NCBI RefSeq assembly: GCF_019930585.1
Contig: NZ_CP082839.1
Location: forward strand, 372,001-436,000
Source of the DNA: Sphingomonas nostoxanthinifaciens
GTDB taxonomy: Bacteria; Pseudomonadota; Alphaproteobacteria; Sphingomonadales; Sphingomonadaceae
Direction: 5' to 3'
Length of the DNA stretch: 64,000 nt
Each line of letters starts with the position of its first letter. The first letter of the stretch is position 1. Of this stretch, positions 1-10,483 are shown in pieces. The notes under the pieces are model-generated. The model was not told the origin of the DNA, ran no database searches, and saw nothing but the letters and a program-made list of their open reading frames with translations. Made by a program: the position numbers and the translations under genes.

Positions 1-525
1 GCCGTCGCGCAGCAGCTCGAGCGCTTGGCCGAGTACGGCGGCGGCGGCCTTGGCCTCCTTGTCGCCCTGCTGCGCCTTCTTCGCGAGATTGGGCACGCGC
101 TTTTCGAGGCTTTCCAGATCGGACAGCATCAGCTCGGTCTCGACCGTCTCGGCATCGGCGATCGGATCGACCCGGCCCTCGACATGCGTCACCTCGCCCT
201 CGAAGCAGCGCAGCACGTGGATGATCGCGTCGCATTCGCGGATGTTGCCGAGGAACTGGTTGCCCAGCCCCTCGCCCTTCGACGCGCCGCGCACCAGCCC
301 GGCAATGTCGACGAAGGCGAGCTGCGTCTCGATCTTCTTCGCCGATCCGGCGATCGCGGCGAGCTTGTCCAGCCGCGGATCGGGCACGGCGACCTGGCCG
401 ACGTTCGGCTCGATCGTGCAGAACGGATAATTGGCCGCCTGCGCCGCTGCCGTTTCGGTCAACGCATTGAAGAGCGTCGATTTGCCCACGTTGGGAAGGC
501 CGACGATGCCGCAACGAAATCCCAT
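1..525 (-). CDS. ychF: Redox-regulated ATPase/GTPase YchF (partial, C-terminus off the window)
   Basis: Universally conserved Obg-family P-loop NTPase, ribosome-associated, known to hydrolyse ATP in several species. The first 175 codons are visible. The G1 loop [12 protein letters not shown] lies at residues 9-20 and the G3 region reads [20 protein letters not shown], the pattern that separates YchF from Era and Obg. The coiled-coil insertion ([20 protein letters not shown]) is also present. The ATG at 525-523 is preceded by AAGGAG at good spacing. The gene is transcribed leftwards and its 3' half lies outside the window. It is divergent from the next gene, with a shared 213-base upstream region in which I recognise no definite promoter. 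The assignment is secure. Confidence 0.95.
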   Translation of the reverse strand, partial: MGFRCGIVGLPNVGKSTLFNALTETAAAQAANYPFCTIEPNVGQVAVPDPRLDKLAAIAGSAKKIETQLAFVDIAGLVRGASKGEGLGNQFLGNIRECDAIIHVLRCFEGEVTHVEGRVDPIADAETVETELMLSDLESLEKRVPNLAKKAQQGDKEAKAAAAVLGQALELLRDG

Positions 526-738
526 GATGCTCCTTGGTGCCGCTTGGTTTGGGCGTCCCGCACTTAGGCGTTGCATCGCCACCACGCCAGTCGTTGATAA
601 AATCTCAACTCGTCCATGGTAAAGAACGGTTCGTCGCATGTCACGGAACCTATGCTGAGTGGGGCTACGGCGCGGAGCGTCTTATCAATGACCGGGCGCG
701 GCAGGGGTTGGCCGCCGGTCACAGCGACGGGGAAGACG

Positions 739-1317
739 ATGCGGGTGTGGCAACTCGCGGCCATTGCGGTCGCGACGATGACGACGCATGTGGTGCCAGC
801 CTCCGCGGAGGTGCAGGCGCCTGCCGGACAGGGTGGCGCGAGCGAGGGGGGCGCTTTCGCATTCACCGCCCTGTCCGGACCGCAGCCTTACGACCAGCTC
901 GATCTGCGCGCCGAGGTGAAGCCGGTATCGATCGAGCCCAAGCCGAAGCTGCGCCGCATCGCCTCGATGGTGGATCTGCTGTCGGACGAGGATCTGGGGC
1001 TTCATCTCTCCGCGGGCGTGCGCAAGATGTTCCGTCGTGGGTTCGGCACCTTCAATCCGTTTGCCGCGACGCGCGCGACCAGCCTGATCTACTCGCCTGC
1101 CATGGCCGGGCTGCTGCCGCTGCGCGCGCCGGTGCGGCGCAATGCGCCGGCGGTTGCGGTCGGCTGGATGCGCAACATCTCCGCGCATGCATTGATCGGC
1201 TTCGACGCGGGTACGACCTTCGATCGCGGGATAGACCAGGCGGTCGCGGCGCTCGGCAACCGGCGCTGGTCGCGTATCGATCCGGTCGCGCAGGCGTCGT
1301 TCGCGCTGCGCTTCTGA
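739..1317 (+). CDS. Hypothetical exported protein
   Basis: A 192-residue protein of unknown function. The ATG at 739 was chosen because GGGGAAG precedes it and because it opens directly onto a signal peptide (MRVWQLAAIAVATMTTHVVPASA, given here only as its first 23 positions: hydrophobic core at 5-17, Ala-x-Ala-like cleavage near 21-23). Upstream in-frame ATGs give an unlikely long leader. The mature part has no recognisable domain. It ends in alternating hydrophobic residues and a terminal Phe (ASFALRF), as in many outer-membrane proteins, so periplasmic or outer-membrane location is inferred. No partner gene is evident; it lies between divergent ychF and convergent pth. Confidence 0.65.
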   Translation: MRVWQLAAIAVATMTTHVVPASAEVQAPAGQGGASEGGAFAFTALSGPQPYDQLDLRAEVKPVSIEPKPKLRRIASMVDLLSDEDLGLHLSAGVRKMFRRGFGTFNPFAATRATSLIYSPAMAGLLPLRAPVRRNAPAVAVGWMRNISAHALIGFDAGTTFDRGIDQAVAALGNRRWSRIDPVAQASFALRF

Positions 1318-1353
1318 TCGGGCGCCGATCGCGCCTGACCGCGGTCGTCCGGC

Positions 1354-1920
1354 TTACTGCAGCCGCAGTGCGACCTCGTTCATGAAGCGCACGTCGTCGC
1401 GGGCAGCGAGCAAAGGCGCCTCCGCCGCGATCGCGCCGAGCAGGTCAGCGAGCGGATCCATCTCCGCCTTGGCGTAATTGCCGAGCACGTGGCCGGTCAC
1501 CCGGTCCTTATGGCCGGGATGGCCGATGCCGATCCGCACGCGGCGATAATCCGGCCCGAGATGCTGATCGATCGAGCGCAGCCCGTTATGCCCGGCGGCG
1601 CCGCCGCCGACCTTGAGCTTGACCTTGTTCGGCTGGAGATCGAGCTCGTCGTGGAAGACGGTGAGCGCGGAAAGATCGAGCTTGTAGAAGCGCAGCGCCT
1701 CGGCGACGGCGCGGCCGCTGTCGTTCATGAAGGTCGCGGGCTTGAGCAGCAGGATGCGGTAGGACCCGATCCGGCCGAGCGCGCTCCAGCCCTGGAACTG
1801 CTTCCGCCACGGTTCGAAGCCGTGCACCTCGGCGATGGCGTCGACCGCCATGAAGCCGACATTGTGCCGGTGGAGCGCATATTGCGCGCCGGGATTGCCG
1901 AGGCCGACCCAGAGCTGCAC
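1354..1920 (-). CDS. pth: Peptidyl-tRNA hydrolase
   Basis: Cleaves the ester between peptide and tRNA in drop-off peptidyl-tRNAs in the cytoplasm, recycling tRNA. It is 188 residues with the family hallmarks: GLGNPGAQYALHRHNVGF at the N-terminus (catalytic His within HRHNVGF), FMNDSG, FHDELDL (catalytic Asp) and GGGAAGHNGLRSI. I placed the start at GTG 1920-1918, which has a GGGGGGAAAG ribosome-binding site six bases upstream. A longer reading from 1947 would run into the palindromic repeat upstream and add nine unconserved residues. It lies downstream of rplY in the same direction, a common bacterial pairing (rplY-pth), with a REP-like element between them. Confidence 0.95.
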   Translation of the reverse strand: MQLWVGLGNPGAQYALHRHNVGFMAVDAIAEVHGFEPWRKQFQGWSALGRIGSYRILLLKPATFMNDSGRAVAEALRFYKLDLSALTVFHDELDLQPNKVKLKVGGGAAGHNGLRSIDQHLGPDYRRVRIGIGHPGHKDRVTGHVLGNYAKAEMDPLADLLGAIAAEAPLLAARDDVRFMNEVALRLQ

Positions 1921-1941
1921 GCAGCACTTTCCCCCCAAAAA

Positions 1942-2018
1942 CGTCATCCCAGCGCAGGCTGGGATCTCCAGAGGCGGTGCACGCCCCGTCGGAGATCCCA
2001 GCCTACGCTGGGATGACG
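1942..2018. repeat. Paired REP-like palindrome, family A, copy 1
   Basis: Two head-to-head palindromic units. It opens with CGTCATCCCAGC, has CAGGCTGGGATCTCC after a short loop, and closes with GCTGGGATGACG, so the outer ends are exact inverted copies. The same architecture recurs at 10386-10462 and 13844-13923. It sits between rplY and pth and would form a strong cruciform or RNA hairpin. Confidence 0.8.
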
Positions 2019-2034
2019 CAATCCGCTAAGGCGA

Positions 2035-2652
2035 TCAGGCTTCCGGGGTCGCCTCGGTCTCGCCCTCGCCGTCGCTCGACTTGAGCGCGGACGGGGCGAC
2101 GATCGTCGCGATGGTGAAGTCGCGATCGTCGATCGCCGACGTTGCACCCTGCGGCAGCTGCACCGCCGAGATGTGGATCGACGCGCCGACCTCGAGGCCC
2201 GCAAGCGAGATCTCGATCTGGTCGGGAATGTCAGCCGCGTCGCACACCAGCTCGAGCTCGTGGCGGACGATGTTGAGCACGCCGCCGCGCTTGATGCCGG
2301 GCGCCTGCTCTTCGTCGGTGAACACCACCGGCACCGCGACGGTGACGGTCGAATGCTCGCCGATGCGCAGGAAGTCGACGTGGAGCGGACGATCGGTGAC
2401 GGGATGGAACTGGACGTCCTTGGGCAGGGTCCGCACCAGCTCGCCCACGCCGTCGATCATCACGACCGAGTTCATGAAGTGGCCGGTCGAAAGCGCCTTC
2501 ACCAGCGCCTTCTCCTCGAGGTGGATCGAGAGGGCTTCCTGCTTGTTGCCGTACACGACGGCGGGGACGCGGCCTTCACGACGCATGGCGCGGGAGGCTC
2601 CCTTGCCTGCCCGCTCGCGCGTCTCGGCCGACAAAGTGAGCGTGTCGCTCAT
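2035..2652 (-). CDS. rplY: 50S ribosomal protein L25/general stress protein Ctc
   Basis: Binds 5S rRNA in the large ribosomal subunit. It is a 205-residue, two-domain (CTC/TL5-type) L25. The N-terminal 5S-binding domain (about 1-95) starts [20 protein letters not shown] and contains GRVPAVVYG. The C-terminal TL5/CTC domain is at about 100-190, with an acidic tail ending EATPEA. The ATG at 2652-2650 was chosen because GGAGAC lies upstream and because it matches the family N-terminus; the in-frame extension to 2751 is unconserved. It is likely co-transcribed with pth. Confidence 0.95.
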   Translation of the reverse strand: MSDTLTLSAETRERAGKGASRAMRREGRVPAVVYGNKQEALSIHLEEKALVKALSTGHFMNSVVMIDGVGELVRTLPKDVQFHPVTDRPLHVDFLRIGEHSTVTVAVPVVFTDEEQAPGIKRGGVLNIVRHELELVCDAADIPDQIEISLAGLEVGASIHISAVQLPQGATSAIDDRDFTIATIVAPSALKSSDGEGETEATPEA

Positions 2653-2775
2653 GGTCTGTCTCCAGTTCGCATTGAGTTGATGAACCCGCCGGCCTCCAGG
2701 GATGACCCGGCGGAAGCTGGCGCGCATAGCGAAGGCGGCGGGGAAATGCAACGTGGCCGGGCGGCTTCGTTGGCG

Positions 2776-2907
2776 CCCGTTCCCCGGCGAAAGCCGGGGG
2801 CCAGGGACTCACGTGAGGTGATCGACGAGAGCGGGAGGATTCGCCAGCGATCTCCCGCATTGTGCCGCCGACGAGTCCCTGGACCCCGGCCTGCGCCGGG
2901 GAACGGG
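2776..2907. repeat. Long imperfect inverted repeat (REP-like family B) between rplY and ppdK
   Basis: The arms 2776-2810 and 2873-2907 are near-perfect reverse complements (31 of 35 by my count). Each arm is itself a hairpin: TTCCCCGGCGAAAGCCGGGG on the left and CCCCGGCCTGCGCCGGGGAA on the right. The right arm abuts the ppdK stop codon, so the transcript could use it as a stabiliser or terminator. The core CCGGCCTGCGCCGGGGAAC recurs inside glyS near 6003-6020. The 62 bases between the arms contain no gene. Confidence 0.75.
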
Positions 2908-2909
2908 AA

Positions 2910-5600
<2,691 letters not shown>

Positions 5601-5670
5601 AGAAATCTCCGGCTGGCTATTTTGCGATGCAATATGGCCGAGATTTCAGAGGGCGTCGAATCTGATAACG

Positions 5671-8109
5671 CTATCCTTCGATCTTCGAGAAGTCGGCGAC
5701 GCGATGCACGGCGGCGCGCATGCGGGCGAGCAGAGCAAGCCGCGCTGCTCGTTTCGCCGGATCGGCGTCGTTGACGGTCACCGATTCGAAGAAGGCGTCG
5801 ATCGGCCCACGCAGCGTGGCGAGCGCGGCCATCGCGCCCTCGAAATCCTCGGCGGCGATCGCGGCTTCGGCGGTAGGCTCCGCCGCGTCGAGCGCCGCGC
5901 GCAGCGCCGCCTCGGCCGGTTCGGGATCGTAGGCTGGCACGCCGTGGTCCGGCGCAGGCCGGAGCGGTGCCGGGTCGGACGCAGCGCTTTCCGCCAGCGC
6001 TCCGGCCTGCGCCGGGGAACCGGACGTCTCCCACCCCTCCTTCTTCAGGATGTTCGCCGCGCGCTTGTAGCCGGCGAGCAGGTTCGCCCCATCCTCGCCT
6101 GCGACGAACGCCTGCAGCGCCTTCACGCGTGCGAGCAGGCGGACAAGATCGTCCTCGCCCCCCAGCGCGAACACCGCGTCGATCAGGTCGTGCCGAACGC
6201 CCGCCTCACGCTGCTGGACCTTGAGGCGGTCGGCGAAGAAGTCGAGCAATTCGAACGCAAGATTGCTTGAACCTTGGCTTGCTCTGAGCAATGGCTCGGC
6301 CATCGCATCAAGCACGGGATTGTCTCGTCGAACCTCCGCGCGGTCGATCATCAGAAGCGCTAAGTCCGGCTCTTTCGGTGCTGCGTCGCGTGCGGCTTCT
6401 ATTAGGCTTTCCATCATTGCCGCGCTGCCGCGCACTGCCAACGTTTCTGCACGAAGCAGATTGGAGAGACTGTCTCCAGTAATCTCGACCCAGGTGCTCA
6501 ATATTGCGAATAAGCGTAGTCGTATGTCGGGTATTATCAGCCTTAACGCGCCTAGCGCCGCTCTTCGGAGTGCGTAAGGATCTCTTGAACCCGTAGGCGT
6601 CATTTCCACTAAGAAAAAAGCAAAGAGCGTATCCAGCTTGTCCGCCAAGCTCACTGCCACCGTCACCGGCGCGGTCGGCACGTCGTCGCCCTGGCCGACC
6701 GGCTTGTAATGGTCGCGGATCGCGTCGGAGACTTCGCGCGGCAGGCCCTCGGCCGCGGCATAATAGCCGCCCATCACGCCTTGCAGCTCGGGGAACTCGC
6801 CGACCATGCCGGTGACGAGATCGGCCTTGGCGAGACGCGCCGCCTGTTCGGCCATGTCGGCCAGCAAAGCCCTCTCCCTTGAGGGAGAGGGTTGGGTGAG
6901 GGTGCCGGGGGTAGCGGCGGAGCGCGCCGATTCGTCACGAGCGTCCCCCTCACCCCGACCCTCTCCCCCATGGGGAGAGGGAGTCTGGCCGACGATGCCT
7001 TCCTCGACCAGCCACCGCGCGAGCCTGGCGACGCGCTCGACCTTGTCGGCGACGGTGCCGAGCTTTTCGTGGAAGACGATGCGATCGAGCTTCTCCGCCT
7101 GCTGGCCGAGCGGAACCTTGAGATCCTGCTCCCAGAAGAATTTCGCGTCCGAGAGGCGCGCGGCCAGCACCTTGCGGTTGCCGGCGACGATCGCCGCACC
7201 GCCATCCACCGCCGCGATATTGGCGGTGCAGATGAAGTTGGGCGCGAGCTTGCCGGCGCCGTCCACCAGCGCGAAATATTTCTGGTTGGTGCGCATGGTG
7301 AGCTGGATCACCTCGCGCGGCACGTCGAGGAAGGCGGGGTCGAAATCGCCGAGCAGCGGCACCGGCCATTCGGTCAGCCCGGCATTCTCCGCCACCAGCC
7401 CGGCATCGGGCACGACGTGGAGGCCCTGCGCCTCGGCCAGCGCGCGCGCGGCGCCCTCGATGATCCCGCGCCGTTCGGCCGGATCGAGGATGACGTGGCA
7501 GGCGCGCAGTTTCTCGGCATAGTCCGCCGCCGATCCGATCGTGATCGCGCCCGGATGGTGGAAGCGATGGCCGACGGTGCTGGCGCCGCTGGCGATGCCA
7601 TCGATCTCGAATGGCACCACCGTTTCGTCCAGCAATGCGACGATGCCCTTGAGCGGGCGCACCCAGCGCAGCGACGACGGCGAGGCGGAGGCCGCGCCCC
7701 AGCGCATCGACTTGGGCCACGGGAAGGCGCGGACGATCGCCGGGATCGCTTCGGCCAGCACGTCGGCGGTCGCACGGCCGGGCTTCTCGACCACGGCGAA
7801 CAGCACGCCGTCGCGCTCGGTCAATTGCTCGCGCGCCAGCCCGGTCTTGCGCAGGAAGCCCTCCAGCGCCTGCGGCGGCGCCGACGCCTTCGGGCCTTTC
7901 GTCTCCTCGCGCACCGCCTGCGTCGCCGCGGGCAGCTCGCGCGCGATCAAGGCGAGGCGGCGCGGCGTAGCGTAGGTCTCGACCTGCGCGGGCGCGAGGC
8001 CGGCCTTGGCGATCTCGCCCTCGAACAGTCGGGCGAGGTCGGCGCAGGCCTTCTCCTGCATCCGCGCGGGGATTTCCTCCGAAAGGAGTTCGAGCAGGAA
8101 ATCGGCCAT
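5671..8109 (-). CDS. glyS: Glycine-tRNA ligase beta subunit, enlarged by in-frame repeat insertions
   Basis: Beta subunit of the alpha2beta2 glycyl-tRNA synthetase, needed for tRNA recognition. At 812 residues it is clearly longer than the E. coli protein (about 690). It starts [18 protein letters not shown], includes RWVRPLKGIVALL and GSRDPYALRRAALG, and ends in an anticodon-binding-like region (GPIDAFFESVTVN). The start ATG overlaps the glyQ stop (TGATG), so translation is probably coupled. Two stretches look foreign. Residues about 377-414 and 699-721 are translated palindromic repeats, low-complexity and rich in Pro, Gly, Ser and Arg. The DNA for residues about 485-625 is much lower in GC than the rest. 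The frame is open throughout, so the protein is probably functional. Confidence 0.93.
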   Translation of the reverse strand: MADFLLELLSEEIPARMQEKACADLARLFEGEIAKAGLAPAQVETYATPRRLALIARELPAATQAVREETKGPKASAPPQALEGFLRKTGLAREQLTERDGVLFAVVEKPGRATADVLAEAIPAIVRAFPWPKSMRWGAASASPSSLRWVRPLKGIVALLDETVVPFEIDGIASGASTVGHRFHHPGAITIGSAADYAEKLRACHVILDPAERRGIIEGAARALAEAQGLHVVPDAGLVAENAGLTEWPVPLLGDFDPAFLDVPREVIQLTMRTNQKYFALVDGAGKLAPNFICTANIAAVDGGAAIVAGNRKVLAARLSDAKFFWEQDLKVPLGQQAEKLDRIVFHEKLGTVADKVERVARLARWLVEEGIVGQTPSPHGGEGRGEGDARDESARSAATPGTLTQPSPSRERALLADMAEQAARLAKADLVTGMVGEFPELQGVMGGYYAAAEGLPREVSDAIRDHYKPVGQGDDVPTAPVTVAVSLADKLDTLFAFFLVEMTPTGSRDPYALRRAALGALRLIIPDIRLRLFAILSTWVEITGDSLSNLLRAETLAVRGSAAMMESLIEAARDAAPKEPDLALLMIDRAEVRRDNPVLDAMAEPLLRASQGSSNLAFELLDFFADRLKVQQREAGVRHDLIDAVFALGGEDDLVRLLARVKALQAFVAGEDGANLLAGYKRAANILKKEGWETSGSPAQAGALAESAASDPAPLRPAPDHGVPAYDPEPAEAALRAALDAAEPTAEAAIAAEDFEGAMAALATLRGPIDAFFESVTVNDADPAKRAARLALLARMRAAVHRVADFSKIEG
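5949..6015. repeat. REP-like family B element inside glyS
   Basis: An exact 18-base inverted repeat: left arm 5949-5966, right arm CGCTCCGGCCTGCGCCGG at 5998-6015, with a 31-base centre. The right arm plus GGAAC matches the intergenic element near 2884-2903. It is translated within the glyS frame as residues about 699-721, where E. coli GlyS has no counterpart. Confidence 0.75.
6235..6655. other. Low-GC mosaic block within glyS
   Basis: Base composition drops abruptly inside the gene. By my count 27 of 60 bases are G or C at 6481-6540, against 44 of 60 at 6721-6780. Codon choice on the minus strand shifts with it, using TTA, CTT, AGA-like and other AT-rich codons that are rare in the neighbouring genes. 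The encoded protein still carries conserved GlyS motifs. Edges are approximate. A recombination tract from a lower-GC relative is the simplest explanation. Confidence 0.6.
6870..6981. repeat. REP-like family C element inside glyS
   Basis: Two hairpins bracket the element: CCCTCTCCC/GGGAGAGGG at 6870-6891 and CCCTCTCCCC/GGGGAGAGGG at 6959-6981. Inward of them, GGGTGAGGG (about 6894-6902) mirrors CCCTCACCC (about 6948-6956), so the whole is a nested inverted pair. It is translated on the minus strand as glyS residues about 377-414. It separates two conserved GlyS segments, ending ARWLVEEGIV and starting KADLVTGMVGEFPELQG. Confidence 0.8.
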
Positions 8110-8996
8110 CAGGCGTCCCACCCGTTATGCGTCATCCACGCGGCGCACGCGCCCTTTGCCAGCTCGCGCACGCGGCCGATATAGGCCTGCCGCTCCGCCA
8201 CCGAGATCACGCCGCGCGCCTGAAGGGTGTTGAAGATGTGGCTCGCCTTGATCGCCTGCTCGTAGGCGGGGATCGGCAGCCCGCGATCGATCATCGCACG
8301 CGCCTCGTCGGCGGCGAAGGCGAAGGATTTGAACAGCATGTCGGTGTTCGCCGCCTCGAAATTATAGGCGCTCATCTGGCGCTCATTCTCGAGGAAGACG
8401 TCGCCATAGGTCATCGCCGGCCGGCCCTCGGCCGGATCGTTATAGACCAGGTCGAAGATACTGTCCTTGTTCTGGACGTACATCGCCAGCCGCTCGAGCC
8501 CGTAGGTCAGCTCGCCCGACACCGGCCGGCAGTCGAAGCCGCCCATCTGCTGGAAATAGGTGAACTGGCTCACCTCCATCCCGTCGCACCACACCTCCCA
8601 GCCGAGGCCCCACGCGCCCAGCGTCGGGCTCTCCCAATCGTCCTCGACGAAGCGGATGTCGTGGGTGCGCATGTCGATGCCGATCGCGGCGAGGCTGCCG
8701 AGGTACAGTTCCTGCAGGTTCGGCGGGCTGGGCTTCAGGATCACCTGATATTGGAAATAGGCGCCGAGCCGGTTGGGATTCTCGCCATATCGCCCGTCGG
8801 TCGGCCGGCGGCACGGCTGGACGAAGGCGGCGTTCCACGGATCGGGGCCGAGCGCGCGCAACGTGGTCGCGGTGTGGAAGGTGCCGGCGCCCATCTCCAT
8901 GTCGTAGGGCTGGAGCACGACGCAGCCCTGATCGCTCCAATATTTATGGAGCGTCAGGATGAGCGATTGGAAGCTTAAGGGGGCGGGCGAAGCCAC
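8109..8996 (-). CDS. glyQ: Glycine-tRNA ligase alpha subunit
   Basis: Catalytic class II subunit of glycyl-tRNA synthetase: activates glycine and partners with GlyS. Motifs include [53 protein letters not shown] and [11 protein letters not shown] prefer the GTG at 8996-8994 (295 residues), which has AAAGG six bases upstream and gives the usual short lead before the conserved SFQSLILTL. The only upstream candidate is a TTG at 9056, which would place a strong hairpin inside the coding region. It forms an operon with glyS through a one-base stop/start overlap. Confidence 0.93.
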   Translation of the reverse strand: MASPAPLSFQSLILTLHKYWSDQGCVVLQPYDMEMGAGTFHTATTLRALGPDPWNAAFVQPCRRPTDGRYGENPNRLGAYFQYQVILKPSPPNLQELYLGSLAAIGIDMRTHDIRFVEDDWESPTLGAWGLGWEVWCDGMEVSQFTYFQQMGGFDCRPVSGELTYGLERLAMYVQNKDSIFDLVYNDPAEGRPAMTYGDVFLENERQMSAYNFEAANTDMLFKSFAFAADEARAMIDRGLPIPAYEQAIKASHIFNTLQARGVISVAERQAYIGRVRELAKGACAAWMTHNGWDA

Positions 8997-9036
8997 GACC
9001 GGCCTTTCGATTGGAGCTGGAACCGCGCGTTTGGCG

Positions 9037-9054
9037 GACCCCCGTGCGGGGGTC
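9037..9054. promoter_or_regulatory. Hairpin in the glyQ leader
   Basis: A perfect inverted repeat, GACCCCC, loop GTGC, GGGGGTC, lies about 40 bases before the chosen glyQ start. It could be an mRNA leader hairpin for glyQS or end transcription from the convergent side. No T-run follows on either strand, so it is not a canonical intrinsic terminator. No glycine riboswitch or T-box pattern was recognised around it. Confidence 0.4.
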
Positions 9055-9092
9055 AAGGCAAGGTCGGTCGAGATGGCGTTCCGGAACGGGGC

Positions 9093-9428
9093 TCAGCGCG
9101 GGTAGGCATTCGTCGCCACGCTTGCGCGCCAACGCGCCATTTCGGCGCGGTAGGCCGCCTGTGCCCGGGCATAATCGTCGTTGGCGTCCGCCGCCGCCTT
9201 GCGCTCGCGATCGTTACGCGATAGGGCGGCCTGATAATCGGCGAGCGCGCGGGCATATTGGTCCTGTGACTGCGACGACGTGGTCGAAGCGCCGGCCCGA
9301 TTGGCAGCCGCGCGGTTGAGGCGGGTCACGATCGCCTTGTCCTCCGCCTGCAGCTGTGCGGTGGGCGGCGCGCTTTCCGCCAGCGCGGGGCCGGCAACGA
9401 GCAGGGTCAAAGCGAGCACGAATCGCAT
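9093..9428 (-). CDS. Small exported hypothetical protein
   Basis: A 111-residue protein starting MRFVLALTLLVAGPALAES: a clear signal peptide with Ala-Leu-Ala cleavage near residue 17. The mature part is polar, rich in Ala, Arg, Gln and Asp, and predicted to be helical, possibly coiled coil (TAQLQAEDKAIVTRLNRAAA, later ARAQAAYRAEMARWRA). No domain is recognised and periplasmic location is inferred. The start ATG 9428-9426 was chosen because it opens the signal peptide; earlier in-frame starts give a charged leader. It is divergent from the TraB/GumN gene, whose start is only about 80 bases away, so the two may share a promoter region. Confidence 0.65.
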   Translation of the reverse strand: MRFVLALTLLVAGPALAESAPPTAQLQAEDKAIVTRLNRAAANRAGASTTSSQSQDQYARALADYQAALSRNDRERKAAADANDDYARAQAAYRAEMARWRASVATNAYPR

Positions 9429-9509
9429 CGACGCCGAGCGTATGGCATCGATGCGACGACCGCCACGCTCGGCGCTTGCGCTTCGTCGCATCGGGCGGCA
9501 AGCGGCGGC

Positions 9510-10379
9510 ATGCGCATTGCCCGCCTGCTCGCTCCGCTGCTCCTGCTCACCGCCGCTGCGCCGGCTCCGCCGCAGCCGCATCCGGCGCTGTGGAAGGTCG
9601 TGGATGCCGACACCACCATCTACCTGTTCGGCACGATCCACGTGCTGCCGACCGGCTATAAATGGCGCGACGCGACGCTGGATGGGGCGATCGGCGCCGC
9701 CCAGTCGCTAACGCTGGAGACGGTGCTGGATACCGATCCCTCGCGCGTCGCAACGCTGCTGATGGGCATGGGGCAGGGCAAGGGCCTGCCGCCGCTCGCC
9801 GAGCGCGTGCCGCCGGCCAAGCGCGCGGCCTTGGCGGCGCTGGCCAAGGCGAGCGGCTTTCCGCAGGATGCGCTCGACCGGATGAAGACGTGGGCCGCGG
9901 CGATCGTGCTGACCGGCGCGGCGATGCGCCAGATCGACCTGACCGGCGGGCCGGGGGTTGAGCCGCAGCTCACCACCATGTTCCGCTCGAGCAATCGTCC
10001 GGTCGAGGGGCTGGAAACGCCCGAGCAGCAGCTCGGCTTCTTCGATCGCCTGCCCGAAGCGGCGCAGCGCGGCTTCCTCGAAGCGACGCTCGACAGCCCC
10101 GGCCGCGCGCGCGCCGAGTTCGAGGCGATGCTCGACGCCTGGGCGCGGGGCGATCCGGCCGCGATCGAGAAGAGCTTCTCCGAGGATCCCGAATTCACGC
10201 CGGCGCTGCGCGACCTGCTGATACGCCAGCGCGATCAGGCGTGGGCGGTGGCGCTGGCCGAGCGGATGAAGCGGCCGGGCACGGTGTTCGTCGCGGTCGG
10301 CGCCGGGCATCTCGTCGGGCCGGACTCGGTCCAGCGCATGCTGGCGGCGAAGGGGTTCAAGGCCGAGCGGATTCAGTAG
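9510..10379 (+). CDS. TraB/GumN family protein
   Basis: A 289-residue exported protein of the TraB/GumN (PrgY) superfamily, whose members include putative metalloproteases and pheromone-shutdown proteins. The actual substrate is unknown. The N-terminus is a signal peptide (MRIARLLAPLLLLTAAAPAP). Family signatures are IYLFGTIHVLP at about residues 37-47, with the characteristic G-T-x-H, a Glu in TLETVLD, and the C-terminal FVAVGAGHLVGPDSV. Length fits the family. It is convergent with the following gene; a REP-like element lies between them. Domain assignment is firm, function is not. Confidence 0.85.
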   Translation: MRIARLLAPLLLLTAAAPAPPQPHPALWKVVDADTTIYLFGTIHVLPTGYKWRDATLDGAIGAAQSLTLETVLDTDPSRVATLLMGMGQGKGLPPLAERVPPAKRAALAALAKASGFPQDALDRMKTWAAAIVLTGAAMRQIDLTGGPGVEPQLTTMFRSSNRPVEGLETPEQQLGFFDRLPEAAQRGFLEATLDSPGRARAEFEAMLDAWARGDPAAIEKSFSEDPEFTPALRDLLIRQRDQAWAVALAERMKRPGTVFVAVGAGHLVGPDSVQRMLAAKGFKAERIQ

Positions 10380-10385
10380 ACACTG

Positions 10386-10462
10386 CCGTCATCCCAGCGG
10401 AAGCTGGGATCTCGTGAGGCGAGTGCCCCCTTGGGAGATTCCAGCGTTCGCTGGGATGACGG
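10386..10462. repeat. Paired REP-like palindrome, family A, copy 2
   Basis: CCGTCATCCCAGC at the left and CGCTGGGATGACGG at the right are inverted copies, each with its own inner hairpin partner (AAGCTGGGATCTC and GAGATTCCAGCG). It occupies the whole gap between two convergent genes, where it may serve as a bidirectional transcription stop. Confidence 0.8.
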
Positions 10463-10483
10463 AGGAGGGGGCGACGACTGAGC

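Noticed and set aside
6870..6981. Frameshift or assembly error in glyS
   Set aside because: The frame is open and conserved GlyS motifs continue on both sides; the palindromic structure explains the extra residues.
9037..9054. Glycine riboswitch or T-box for glyQS
   Set aside because: Only a simple hairpin is present; I found no conserved aptamer or T-box sequence.
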